A program made the position numbers and the translations under genes. A DNA stretch of 64,000 bases, from contig CAZGCI010000007.1 of NCBI GenBank assembly GCA_964524185.1, positions 1-64,000 on the forward strand, in the 5' to 3' direction. Below are positions 26,745-39,213 of this stretch, one piece after another; position 1 is the stretch's first letter; each line of letters begins with the position of its first letter. The notes beneath the pieces are model-generated. The model did not search any database. It saw only the letters and a list, made by a program, of their open reading frames with translations, and had not been told where the DNA came from. Source of the stretch: Thiohalocapsa sp964524185. GTDB taxonomy: Bacteria; Pseudomonadota; Gammaproteobacteria; Chromatiales; Chromatiaceae.

Positions 26745-27962
26745 ATGGCCAGACGTAGTGAGAAAAGCCTCCTGGTGGGGCTCGATATCGGCACCTCGAA
26801 GGTCGCCGCACTGGTGGGCGAGCTGAAGGCCGATGAGACCATCGAGATCATCGGCATCGGCACCCACCCCTCGCACGGCCTGAAGAAGGGCGTGGTCGTG
26901 GACATCGAGTCCACGGTGCAATCCATCCAGCGCGCCGTGGAAGAGGCGGAGCTGATGGCAGGCTGCGAGATCCACTCGGTGCACGCCGGCATCGCCGGCA
27001 GTCACGTGCGCAGCCTAAACAGTCACGGCATCACCGCCATCAAGGACCAAGAGGTCGTGCAGGCGGATGTGGATCGGGTCATCGACGCCGCGCGTGCAGT
27101 CGCCATCCCGGCGGATCAGAAGATCCTCCACATCTTGCCCCAGGAATTCATCATCGACGACCAAGACGGCATCCGCGAGCCCATCGGCATGTCCGGGGTA
27201 CGCCTGGAGGCTCGGGTGCACATGATCACCGGCGCCGTCAGCGCGGCGCAGAACATCGTCAAGTGCATCCGCCGCTGCGGGCTGGAGGTGGACGACCTGG
27301 TGCTGGGCCAGCTCAGTTCGAGCTACGCCGTGCTCGGCGAAGACGAGAAGGAGCTCGGCGTCTGTCTGGTGGACATGGGCGGCGGCACAACGGACATGGC
27401 GGTGTTCACCGATGGCGCAATACGCCACACCGCCTGCATCCCCATCGCCGGTGATCAGGTCACCAACGACATCGCGGTGGCGCTGCGCACGCCGACCCAG
27501 CACGCGGAGGACATCAAGGTCCGCCACGGCTGCGCTCTGTCGTCACGCGGCGTCAGCGAAGACATCGAGGTGCCAAGCATCGGCGAGCGCCCGGCGCGTC
27601 GGCTCTCCCGCCAAACCCTGGCCGAAGTCGTCGAGCCGCGCTACGAGGAGCTCCTCAATTTGCTCCAGGGCGAGCTCAGGCGCAGCGGCTTCGAGGACCT
27701 GGTGGCCGGCGGCGTCGTGCTCACTGGCGGGGCGGCCAAGATGGATGGGCTCATGGAGCTCGCCGAAGACGTCTTCCACATGCCGGTTCGGCTCGGCGTA
27801 CCCCAGTACGTCGCCGGCCTCGAGGACACCATTGCCGACCCGGCATATGCCGCTGGCGTCGGCCTACTCATCTACGCGCAACAGCACCGCTTCGCGTCCG
27901 GCTCTGAGTACGCCGAGACGCAGGGGTTTTGGGGGCGCATGCGCAAGTGGTTCGGAGGCTAG
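26745..27962 (+). CDS. ftsA: Cell division protein FtsA
   Basis: Actin-like ATPase of 405 residues that anchors FtsZ to the membrane. Visible parts: VGLDIGTSKVAALVGEL (phosphate 1), HSVHAGIAGSHVRSLNSHG in the 1C domain, CLVDMGGGTTDMAVF (phosphate 2), LTGGAAKMDGL (adenosine site) and the C-terminal amphipathic membrane-targeting helix WGRMRKWFGG. It lies 5 bases after ftsQ and 181 bases before ftsZ. Confidence 0.97.
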   Translation: MARRSEKSLLVGLDIGTSKVAALVGELKADETIEIIGIGTHPSHGLKKGVVVDIESTVQSIQRAVEEAELMAGCEIHSVHAGIAGSHVRSLNSHGITAIKDQEVVQADVDRVIDAARAVAIPADQKILHILPQEFIIDDQDGIREPIGMSGVRLEARVHMITGAVSAAQNIVKCIRRCGLEVDDLVLGQLSSSYAVLGEDEKELGVCLVDMGGGTTDMAVFTDGAIRHTACIPIAGDQVTNDIAVALRTPTQHAEDIKVRHGCALSSRGVSEDIEVPSIGERPARRLSRQTLAEVVEPRYEELLNLLQGELRRSGFEDLVAGGVVLTGGAAKMDGLMELAEDVFHMPVRLGVPQYVAGLEDTIADPAYAAGVGLLIYAQQHRFASGSEYAETQGFWGRMRKWFGG

Positions 27963-28143
27963 GGCGCAGCGCTCACAGCCGAGACGGGCGGGGCTCCTAC
28001 CCGCCAGCCGCAGGACGGCAAACAACTGCTCCCTAGGGCACCGCCCAGCGGGGAGCACCGGAGTCGGGCGTATGCACCCCGCGGCCCGAGGGGACGGCAG
28101 ACCTGGCAAGCACAGCAAGCAGCGACACGAGAGGCAAAGCATC

Positions 28144-29301
<1,158 letters not shown>

Positions 29302-29409
29302 GCGGCTGTGCAGGCCGCCCCGCTCTGCCGCGGACGCCGACGGGCGCCGCCGCGACGAGCGGGTAGCGTTCACAGCCTCTTGGAAGGAGGAGTCGCTCGA
29401 CTGTGGTGA

Positions 29410-29427
29410 GGCCGGCTCACGCCGGCC
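29410..29427 (+). terminator. Perfect hairpin after ftsZ
   Basis: GGCCGGC (29410-29416), loop TCAC, GCCGGCC (29421-29427): a perfect 7-bp GC stem about 110 bases after ftsZ and before the lpxC promoter. No T tract follows, so if it acts in termination it would be a weak or Rho-assisted site, or a stabilising 3' end of the dcw transcript. Confidence 0.4.
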
Positions 29428-29493
29428 AAGCCGCCCCGGGCTGATCTAGGACAATCCCTAGTTCAATAAACACATAAGAAACAGACGCTTCCC

Positions 29494-29522
29494 TTGCACT
29501 CGCATTTGATGCTTGCTAATAA
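29494..29522 (+). promoter_or_regulatory. Probable sigma-70 promoter of lpxC
   Basis: TTGCAC at 29494-29499 and TAATAA at 29517-29522, separated by exactly 17 bases, inside a distinctly AT-rich stretch (29455-29555). This gives an lpxC leader of roughly 155 bases. It fits lpxC having its own promoter after the dcw cluster, as in E. coli. Confidence 0.65.
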
Positions 29523-29684
29523 TCCGGGAAAACCCTAACCTAGTGTTAAGGTACGGGTGGCGCGGCGCTGGTTTCTGCGCGGCACCGCACCCCGAAAACA
29601 GAGCATCATCCGGTTCCATCCGGGCGGTTCCATCCGGAAAGCCCCACACTGGACGCTGGAACCACGCGGCACAGGGGAGCAACC

Positions 29685-30596
29685 GTGATCCGTCAACGCA
29701 CGTTAAAAAACGTCATCCGCGCTACTGGCGTCGGACTGCACACCGGCGCCAAGGTGTATCTCACCCTGCGGCCGGCCGCACCCGATACGGGCATCGTGTT
29801 CCGGCGGATCGATCTCGATCCACCTGTGGATATTAACGCATGTCCGGCACGGGTGGGCGATACACGCCTTTCAACCACACTCGAGGCCAACGGTGCTCGC
29901 GTCTCCACCGTGGAGCACCTGTTGTCGGCCTTTGCGGGACTCGGCATCGACAATGCGTATGTCGACGTGAGCGCCGGGGAAGTGCCCATCATGGATGGCA
30001 GCGCCGGCCCCTTCGTGTTTCTGCTGCAATCCGCCGGGGTCGAAGAGCAAAACCGCCCCAAGCGCTTTATCCGCATCAAACGGACGGTCATCGTCGAGGA
30101 TGGCGATAAGCGTGCTCGCTTCGAGCCCTTCGACGGCTTCCGTGTGGGCTTCTCCATCGATTTCGAACACCCAGCGTTCACCTCGCGGGCGCAGTCAGCG
30201 GTGGTGGATTTCTCCAGCACCTCCTTCGTGAGGGAGGTGAGTCGGGCGCGCACGTTCGGCTTTCTGCGGGACATAGAGGCCCTGCGCGAGCAGAACCTGG
30301 CCCTCGGCGGGAGCCTCGACAATGCCGTGGTGGTGGATGACTACCGAGTGCTCAACGACGATGGCTTGCGCTACGAAGACGAATTCGTCAAACACAAAAT
30401 CCTCGACGCTATCGGCGACCTCTACTTGCTGGGCCGTCCGCTCATCGGCGCCTTCTATGGTCACAAGTCCGGTCATGCCCTGAATAACCTGCTGCTGCGG
30501 ACGTTGCTCGCGCAGGAGGATGCGTGGGAGGAGGTTACCTTCGATGACCCGGCGGCGGTGCCCATCCGCTTCGGGCAGCCGGCGCTGGCTGGTTGA
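29685..30596 (+). CDS. lpxC: UDP-3-O-acyl-N-acetylglucosamine deacetylase LpxC
   Basis: Zinc deacetylase of 303 residues, the committed step of lipid A synthesis. Motifs: TLKNVIRATGVGLHTGAKV, VSTVEHLLSAFAGLGIDN (zinc His), IMDGSAGPFVFLL, YEDEFVKHKILDAIGDLYLL (His and Asp ligands) and GHKSGHALNN. It starts with GTG29685 after GGGGAG. The presence of lpxC implies a lipopolysaccharide-bearing outer membrane. Confidence 0.97.
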   Translation: MIRQRTLKNVIRATGVGLHTGAKVYLTLRPAAPDTGIVFRRIDLDPPVDINACPARVGDTRLSTTLEANGARVSTVEHLLSAFAGLGIDNAYVDVSAGEVPIMDGSAGPFVFLLQSAGVEEQNRPKRFIRIKRTVIVEDGDKRARFEPFDGFRVGFSIDFEHPAFTSRAQSAVVDFSSTSFVREVSRARTFGFLRDIEALREQNLALGGSLDNAVVVDDYRVLNDDGLRYEDEFVKHKILDAIGDLYLLGRPLIGAFYGHKSGHALNNLLLRTLLAQEDAWEEVTFDDPAAVPIRFGQPALAG

Positions 30597-30679
30597 TGAA
30601 CCTGGTGGGCTTCAGGGCCTCACGCGGCGACCAAAAGATGAAGGCGACTCGGCGTCATCCGGGCCTCTGGCCTCCAGCC

Positions 30680-31177
30680 TCAGGGGCCATGACGCAAAGT
30701 CACGGCGAGGCGGCGCAGGCTAGCGGCGAGGGGCGTATCGCCCAGTGTCGCAGCGGTCTGTTCCAGCGCTTGGACCGCCGCGCTCGCGGCACCAGCGCCG
30801 GCCGCACCGCGCAGTGCCGATGTCCCGGGATTGTGCTGGCGATCCGGGACGCCGTTCGGCTCGGAACGGGATCCAATCGCCGGTGCCGGTCGGGCGTGAA
30901 CCTGACACGCGGATACCGCCGCGCCGGGTTCGCTCAGCGCCGGCAGCAGTTGCGGCGCGAGGAACCTCAGTCGATCCACCCAAGCGGGGGAATCGCAAAC
31001 CAACGCCAGCCGGCCGTCGTCGAGCATGGCTTGCGAGCAGTGCCGAGCAACGGACTCCGGCAGTAGCGCGCGAACGCGCGCCAACAGCGCCTCACGGCGC
31101 TCGACCTCATGCAGCAGTGCCGTTACGGCATCGCTGCCATGCAGGAATCGACGGACATGTCGAGTTGTGGGCTCCAT
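30680..31177 (-). CDS. DciA family protein (DUF721), replicative helicase loader/operator
   Basis: Protein of 165 residues. The N-terminal DUF721 region has the pattern LLPESVARHCSQAMLDDGRLALVC followed by SPAWVDRLRFLAPQLLPAL, typical of DciA, which helps load DnaB in bacteria lacking DnaC. The C-terminal half is low-complexity. ATG31177 gives the normal DUF721 start; the frame extends further upstream without similarity. The place between lpxC and the M23-secA pair, on the opposite strand, matches pseudomonads and relatives. Confidence 0.78.
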   Translation of the reverse strand: MEPTTRHVRRFLHGSDAVTALLHEVERREALLARVRALLPESVARHCSQAMLDDGRLALVCDSPAWVDRLRFLAPQLLPALSEPGAAVSACQVHARPAPAIGSRSEPNGVPDRQHNPGTSALRGAAGAGAASAAVQALEQTAATLGDTPLAASLRRLAVTLRHGP

Positions 31178-31318
31178 TGGGGGCTCCAGAGTCGGGCGAT
31201 CGGCACCGGCTACCTGCGCCAGGGCACCGTGTAGGCCCGGCGCAATGCCTTGGGGGGCGGGATGGTCGCGCTGGCCGCCCGCAGACGAACGAACGAGATA
31301 TAAAGAGCGTAACAGCAC

Positions 31319-32227
31319 ATGCGATATACAACGACTCGAAGCCCGCTCCGGGCGACCGGTCACTCATCAGTGCTCCTATTGTTGATCATGGCGACAGCAA
31401 TCGCTGCTGGTGGTGTCGGTTTCTGGCTCGGTAAGTACCGCATTGTCGAGGCCGACGTTGCCGCCGCTGAGCGCGCCGCGCCAGCCCCGGCCGCACCGCC
31501 GACGGCCGACCGCGCTGCCGCAGACATCGACGCGGTCGCCGCCCGCGTGGGGGTCCTGCAAGCCGAGATCATGCGCATCAACGCCCTCGGCCAACGTCTG
31601 GTGGAGATGGCCGGTCTGGATGAGGAAGAGTTCGACTTCGCTAACCCGGCACCCGCAGGCGGTCCTGACGACGCTGTGCTGCGCCGAAACGACGTCGACG
31701 AAGTCGCCCAGGATCTGGCCAAGGTCCTGTCGGAGTTGGATGATCGTAAACGAAAGCTTGGGCTTCTCGAGGCGCTCATCATGGAGCGCGACCTGAAGCG
31801 CCACACGACGCCAGATGGCTGGCCACTGAAGGTTGGCGGCGTGTTGACGTCGAAATTTGGCTACCGCCGGCATCCGATCACCGGCCGACGCAGCATGCAC
31901 AAGGGCATCGATATCGCGGCAAAGCCGGGGACGGATATCGTGGCCACGGCCGACGGTATCGTCATCTTCTCCGGGCGCAAGGGCGGGTATGGCAACATCG
32001 TTGAGCTGCGCCATGCCAACGGCTTGGAGACCCGCTACGCACACAACCAACGCAACCTCGTCGCGGAGGGCGACATGGTGGGCAAGGGCCAGGTGATCGG
32101 CAAGGTTGGCTCCACGGGACGTTCCACTGGGCCGCACGTCCATTTCGAGGTGCGGCGCAACGGCGAGGCCGTCGACCCGATGCAGTATCTGGACCTCAGC
32201 GAGAGGCCTCGCGTCGCGCGGCTCTAG
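31319..32227 (+). CDS. M23 family metallopeptidase (LytM/peptidoglycan endopeptidase type)
   Basis: Protein of 302 residues with an N-terminal membrane segment (about 17-38), a coiled-coil-prone middle (about 70-160) and a C-terminal M23 domain. The zinc site is visible as HKGIDIA (HxxxD) and HVHFEV (HxH), with SKFGYRRHPITGRRS before it and STGRSTGPHVHF at the end. Because the zinc ligands are kept, it may be an active endopeptidase rather than an EnvC-type activator. It sits just upstream of secA, in the place where enterobacteria carry secM. Confidence 0.92.
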   Translation: MRYTTTRSPLRATGHSSVLLLLIMATAIAAGGVGFWLGKYRIVEADVAAAERAAPAPAAPPTADRAAADIDAVAARVGVLQAEIMRINALGQRLVEMAGLDEEEFDFANPAPAGGPDDAVLRRNDVDEVAQDLAKVLSELDDRKRKLGLLEALIMERDLKRHTTPDGWPLKVGGVLTSKFGYRRHPITGRRSMHKGIDIAAKPGTDIVATADGIVIFSGRKGGYGNIVELRHANGLETRYAHNQRNLVAEGDMVGKGQVIGKVGSTGRSTGPHVHFEVRRNGEAVDPMQYLDLSERPRVARL

Positions 32228-32254
32228 CCTCTAGCCGCCGGTTCCTTCCCCGCC

Positions 32255-32292
32255 AACGCCGCGCCCGCCTCAACCCAGGCGGGCGCGGCGTT
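32255..32292 (+). terminator. Strong 15-bp hairpin between the M23 gene and secA
   Basis: AACGCCGCGCCCGCC (32255-32269) pairs perfectly with GGCGGGCGCGGCGTT (32278-32292) around an 8-base loop. It lies 28 bases after the M23 stop and 99 bases before secA. The downstream stretch ATTGCGTT is only moderately T-rich, but the stem is strong, so it is a likely intrinsic terminator or attenuator in front of secA. Confidence 0.7.
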
Positions 32293-32390
32293 ATTGCGTT
32301 CCGGTAACCTGGTGCAGTCAGCACTTGGCAGCCCCTTCCGGTATCCTGTAGAGATTTATTTCGCCGCTGAGGTCCCTTCCTGGGCAAGTC

Positions 32391-35273
<2,883 letters not shown>

Positions 35274-35278
35274 CGCCC

Positions 35279-36472
35279 GTGGCACCGCTGCGCATCCCGG
35301 GTGTCCGGCTCGCTGCAGGCGCCGCAGGCATCCGCTATCAGGGACGCGATGACGTGGTGCTGATGGCACTGCCCGAGAGTGCCCAGACCGCCGCGGTCTT
35401 CACCACCAACGCCTTCTGCGCCGCCCCTGTGCAGTTGGCGCGCCGTCACCTGGCGCAGGCGGCGCCGCGGTGGCTGCTGATCAATGCCGGCAACGCCAAT
35501 GCCGGCACCGGAGACCGTGGGCTTGCGGACGCTGAGACCTGCTGCACGGCGCTGGCCGTCGCGGATGCCTGCGCGCCCGAGCAGGTGCTGCCCTTTTCAA
35601 CCGGCGTCATCGGCGAGTACCTGCCCGCAGAGCGCATCGCCGCCGCGCTGCCACAACTCCTCTGCAAGTTGCGCGAGGACGCTTGGGAAGAGGCCGCACG
35701 CGCCATCATGACCACGGATACGGTGCCCAAGACCGCCAGCGTCCGCTGTGACCTCGACGGGCGGGCAGCGACGGTCGTCGGCATGGCGAAAGGCGCCGGC
35801 ATGATCCGCCCGGACATGGCCACGATGCTCGCCTTCATCGCCACCGATGCCGCGGTGCCGCGGCCCGTGCTCGACGCGTTGTTGCGGGACGCCGTTGCCG
35901 ACACCTTTAACGCCATCAGCATCGATGGCGACACCTCCACCAACGATGCCTGCGTGCTCTGTGCGGCCGGCACCCTTGCGGCTCCAGTCGTGGCTGCGGG
36001 GTCCCAGGCGGCGCAGGCGCTGGCGGCAGCCGTGCACGAGGTCTGCGAGGCGCTGGCAACGGCCATCGTGCGCGATGGCGAGGGTGCCACCAAGCTCGTC
36101 ACCATCGAGGTCACGGAAGCGCGCAGCGGCAGCGAGGCGCGCGCGGTTGCCGATACCATCGCGCACTCGCCGTTGGTCAAGACGGCGCTCTTCGCGGCCG
36201 ACCCGAACTGGGGTCGTGTCCTCGCCGCTGTCGGCCGCGCAGGCTTGATTGACCTCGACATCGAGCGCGTGCACATTTGGCTTGACGACTGCTTGATCGT
36301 GCGCCGCGGTGGCCGTGATCCGGACTACACCGAGGCGGCTGGTCGCGCCGTGATGGCGGCGGACGCTTTCCGTATCCGGGTGGCATTGGGGCGTGGTGAA
36401 GCCATGGCTCGCCTAATGACCTGCGATTTGAGCTATGACTATGTCCGGATCAACGCCGAGTACCGGACCTGA
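35279..36472 (+). CDS. argJ: Bifunctional ornithine acetyltransferase / N-acetylglutamate synthase ArgJ
   Basis: Protein of 397 residues for the acetyl-recycling arginine pathway. The autoprocessing site is intact: KGAGMIRPDMATMLAFIATD, where the Thr of ATML becomes the catalytic nucleophile of the beta chain. Other motifs: IRYQGRDDVVL, TTNAFCAAPVQLAR, NAGNANAGTG, FSTGVIGEYLP, MTTDTVPK and DPNWGRVLAAVGRAG. GTG35279, five bases after the secA stop, gives the usual N terminus. It overlaps the following Nudix gene by about 38 bases. Confidence 0.95.
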   Translation: MAPLRIPGVRLAAGAAGIRYQGRDDVVLMALPESAQTAAVFTTNAFCAAPVQLARRHLAQAAPRWLLINAGNANAGTGDRGLADAETCCTALAVADACAPEQVLPFSTGVIGEYLPAERIAAALPQLLCKLREDAWEEAARAIMTTDTVPKTASVRCDLDGRAATVVGMAKGAGMIRPDMATMLAFIATDAAVPRPVLDALLRDAVADTFNAISIDGDTSTNDACVLCAAGTLAAPVVAAGSQAAQALAAAVHEVCEALATAIVRDGEGATKLVTIEVTEARSGSEARAVADTIAHSPLVKTALFAADPNWGRVLAAVGRAGLIDLDIERVHIWLDDCLIVRRGGRDPDYTEAAGRAVMAADAFRIRVALGRGEAMARLMTCDLSYDYVRINAEYRT

Positions 36473-37424
36473 CCTCACGTCAGAGGACGCCACGCACCGC
36501 ATTCACGTCGCCGCCGGCGCGCTGTTGGACGACCAGGGGCGAGTGCTTCTGGCCCGGCGCCCCGACGGGGTCCATCAGGGCGGACTTTGGGAATTCCCGG
36601 GGGGTAAGCTGGAGCCTGGTGAGCAGCCAGAGGCCGCCCTAGCGCGGGAGCTGCGGGAGGAACTTGGTGTGGTCGTGCGGGCCGCCCGGCCGTTGATCCG
36701 CGTGCACCACGACTATAGTGACCGCCACGTCCTGCTGGAGGTATTTCTGGTGACGGCCTTCGCCGGTCAGCCGAGGGGCCTGGAGGGGCAGCCGCTGGAT
36801 TGGGTGGCACCCCAGGACATGCAGGCCGAGCGTTTCCCCGCCGCGGACAAGCCCATCATCGACGCCCTGCGCTTGCCGCCGCGCTATCTCATCACTGGTG
36901 CTGATCCGCACGATCCGACGCACTTCCTGTGCCGACTCCAGGCCGCGCTCGAACGTGGCATCACCTTGGTGCAACTGCGGGCCCACGACCTTGAAGATGC
37001 CGCCTTTGGGCGGCTCGCGGCCGCTGCGCTGCTGCTTTGCCGCGACGCCGGGGCACGGCTCCTGCTGAACCGCGACCCGGCGCGAGTGGCGCATCTGGCC
37101 GCGCACGGCCTGCACCTGCAGGCGGCGACCCTGTGGCGCCTCGCTGCACGTCCCGGCGATGCAATGCTGGTGGGGGCCTCCTGTCACACCGCCGCGGACT
37201 TGCAGCGCGCGGCGGATCTGGGCCTGGATTATGCGTTGCTCGGCCCGGTACTGCCTACGACCACCCACCCGCGGGCCGAGCCCCTCGGGTGGCAGGGCTT
37301 CGCAGCGCTCGCCGATCGGGCGGCGTTGCCGGTGTATGCCCTCGGCGGACTGACCGAGGACCATCTACCCGAGAGCTTCGCGCACGGCGCCCAAGGCGTC
37401 GCAGCCATCTCTGGCCTCTGGTAG
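36435..37424 (+). CDS. Nudix hydrolase (MutT-like) fused to a ThiE/TenI-like domain
   Basis: Protein of 329 residues with two domains. Residues about 20-150 form a MutT-type Nudix hydrolase with the Nudix box GGKLEPGEQPEAALARELRE followed by ELGV. Residues about 155-329 resemble thiamine phosphate synthase/TenI: YLITGADPHDPTHFL, RGITLVQLRAHDL, LLLNRDPARVAHLAAHGLHL, DYALLGPVLPTTTHPRAEPLGW and PVYALGGLTEDHL. This fusion is known in many gammaproteobacteria next to argJ. The Nudix part probably cleans 8-oxo-dGTP; the role of the ThiE-like part is unclear. Starts at 36435 or 36441. Confidence 0.9.
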   Translation: MTMSGSTPSTGPDLTSEDATHRIHVAAGALLDDQGRVLLARRPDGVHQGGLWEFPGGKLEPGEQPEAALARELREELGVVVRAARPLIRVHHDYSDRHVLLEVFLVTAFAGQPRGLEGQPLDWVAPQDMQAERFPAADKPIIDALRLPPRYLITGADPHDPTHFLCRLQAALERGITLVQLRAHDLEDAAFGRLAAAALLLCRDAGARLLLNRDPARVAHLAAHGLHLQAATLWRLAARPGDAMLVGASCHTAADLQRAADLGLDYALLGPVLPTTTHPRAEPLGWQGFAALADRAALPVYALGGLTEDHLPESFAHGAQGVAAISGLW

Positions 37425-37600
37425 CCGATCTGACTGGGGCACCCGGTTGGCTTCGGGCATGCAAAACCCTGCGGCCGACACGCAACCGTCATGCGCTTGT
37501 CAGAGCGTCGCAACAAAGGGCGTGTCTTCATCGGATCTTCACGCAGCCTAAACGCCATCGCAACAAACGCAGGTCACCATAGCGCCAATTTGGACCTGTG

Positions 37601-38458
37601 ATGGCATTTGGCATGCGAGCAGAACCCGGTGTCGGCAACGTGGAGCGGCTACGTCCACTGAAATATCGCAGCATCTGGATCTCGGACATCCACCTGGGCT
37701 TCCGCGGCTGCCAGGCAGAATTCCTACTGGACTTCCTGCAGACCACAGAATGCCGACAGCTCTATCTCGTCGGCGACATTATCGATGTCTGGGCCATGAA
37801 GCACGGCGTGCATTGGCCTCAGTCGCATAACAATGTGGTTCGCGCTATCCTCGATAAGGCCCGCACTGGCACTGAGGTCATCTATGTGCCGGGCAATCAC
37901 GACGAAATCCTGCGGCCCCACATCGGCAGCGACTTTGGCAATGTCGCCGTGCGGGATGAGATCGTGCACACCACCGCCGACGGGCGTCGGTTCCTGATCC
38001 TGCACGGGGACAAGTTCGATCACGTGGTGCAGCATGAGCGCTGGCTTGCGGTGTTGGGCTCACGCCTCTACGACGTCCTGCTGTCGCTGAATCACCGCCT
38101 TAATTGGGTCCGCAAACGCCTGGGGCTCGGCTACTGGTCACTGGCCGCCTATCTCAAGCATCGGGTCAAGAATGCCGTCAGTTACATCGGCAACTTCGAG
38201 CAGGCGGTGGCGGAGGAGGCCAAGACACGTTCTGTTGACGGCATGATCTGCGGGCACATCCATCATGCCGAGGTGCGCGACATCGACGGCGTGACCTATT
38301 GCAATTGCGGCGATTGGGTGGAGAGCTGCACGGCCCTGGTGGAGCATCACGACGGCGGTATGGAGCTCCTGCGCTGGACGGAGCAGCAAGAGATCCTCAC
38401 CACAAATTGGCCTTTGGCAATGCCTCGCCCTGCGGCGGCAATGGCCAAGGTGGGCTGA
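37601..38458 (+). CDS. UDP-2,3-diacylglucosamine-diphosphatase-like metallophosphoesterase
   Basis: Protein of 285 residues of the calcineurin-like phosphoesterase fold, closest to the COG2908 (LpxH-like) group. Metal-binding motifs in order: SIWISDIHLGFRGCQ (DxH), YLVGDIIDVW (GDxxD), YVPGNHDE (GNHD), LHGDKFDHV and CGHIHHAEVRDI (GHxH). LpxH hydrolyses UDP-2,3-diacylglucosamine in lipid A synthesis. This longer type is often found beside glycosyltransferases, so its substrate could differ. Its 5' side, 37425-37597, is noncoding and holds a direct repeat TCGCAACAAA (37508 and 37558). Confidence 0.83.
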   Translation: MAFGMRAEPGVGNVERLRPLKYRSIWISDIHLGFRGCQAEFLLDFLQTTECRQLYLVGDIIDVWAMKHGVHWPQSHNNVVRAILDKARTGTEVIYVPGNHDEILRPHIGSDFGNVAVRDEIVHTTADGRRFLILHGDKFDHVVQHERWLAVLGSRLYDVLLSLNHRLNWVRKRLGLGYWSLAAYLKHRVKNAVSYIGNFEQAVAEEAKTRSVDGMICGHIHHAEVRDIDGVTYCNCGDWVESCTALVEHHDGGMELLRWTEQQEILTTNWPLAMPRPAAAMAKVG

Positions 38459-38465
38459 GCATCGG

Positions 38466-39050
38466 TTATCCGGCGCGCGTCTCGCCAGCGGCGAGCAGCC
38501 GCCGATAGCGCGCCCAATCGAACGCCGGCCCCGGGTCGGTCTTGCGCCCCGGCGCCACATCACTGTGGCCGACGATGCGCTCGGCGGTGATGGCCGGAAA
38601 GCGGCGCATGATCGCGTCCGTGAGCGCCGCGAGGCGCCGATACTGCACATCCATGAACGGCGTATCGTCCGTCCCCTCGAGCTCGATACCGATCGCGTAG
38701 TCATTGCACTCCGCCCGCCCTTCCCAGCTGGATCGCCCGGCGTGCCAGGCCCGTCGCCAGAGATCGACGAACTGCACGGTTGCACCATCGCGGCGAATAA
38801 ACAGGTGCGCAGAGACCGGATTGTGGGCGATGCCCGCGAAGTACGGGTGCGCCGCCGGGTCCAACTGCCCGCAGAAGAGCTGTTCCACCCAGGGGCCGCC
38901 GAATTCGCCGGGCGGCAGCGAGATATTGTGGATCACCAACAGGTCGATGACGGCCCCGTCCGGGCGTTCGCCAAAGTGCGGTGACGGCATGCGCCGCACG
39001 TTGTCGAGCCAGCCGTCGGCGCGTGTTGTGTGGATCATGTCATTGCGCAT
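38466..39050 (-). CDS. ampD: 1,6-anhydro-N-acetylmuramyl-L-alanine amidase AmpD
   Basis: Cytosolic zinc amidase of 194 residues that recycles muropeptides. Motifs: LLVIHNISLPPGEFGGPW with the zinc His, the VSAHLFIRRDGATVQFV segment, RAWHAGRSSWEGR, NDYAIGIELEG and the C-terminal IVGHSDVAPGRKTDPGPAFDW holding the last His and Asp ligands. ATG39050 has AAGG at a good distance. It is divergent from nadC, the same ampD/nadC arrangement as in E. coli. Confidence 0.95.
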   Translation of the reverse strand: MRNDMIHTTRADGWLDNVRRMPSPHFGERPDGAVIDLLVIHNISLPPGEFGGPWVEQLFCGQLDPAAHPYFAGIAHNPVSAHLFIRRDGATVQFVDLWRRAWHAGRSSWEGRAECNDYAIGIELEGTDDTPFMDVQYRRLAALTDAIMRRFPAITAERIVGHSDVAPGRKTDPGPAFDWARYRRLLAAGETRAG

Positions 39051-39213
39051 GTCGCCTTCAACCTTGCTGCGCGGGCATGCCGTGGAGGGGGCGGTTGGAC
39101 CCACTGGACCCCTGCGCCAACCGCTGCGACGCCTCAGAGTCGGGTAAGCTGATGCCCTCGCCCGCTGGTCCACCACCACCGCAGTCCGCCTCGAATGCTA
39201 CGCAGGTTCCGCC

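Noticed and set aside
32228..32390. A secM-like gene upstream of secA
   Set aside because: The 160-base spacer has no open frame with a signal peptide or arrest motif; it holds a hairpin and promoter-like sequence only.
37508..37567. Direct repeat TCGCAACAAA before the LpxH-like gene as a possible attachment site
   Set aside because: Only 10 bases long, 50 bases apart, with no integrase or mobile gene near.
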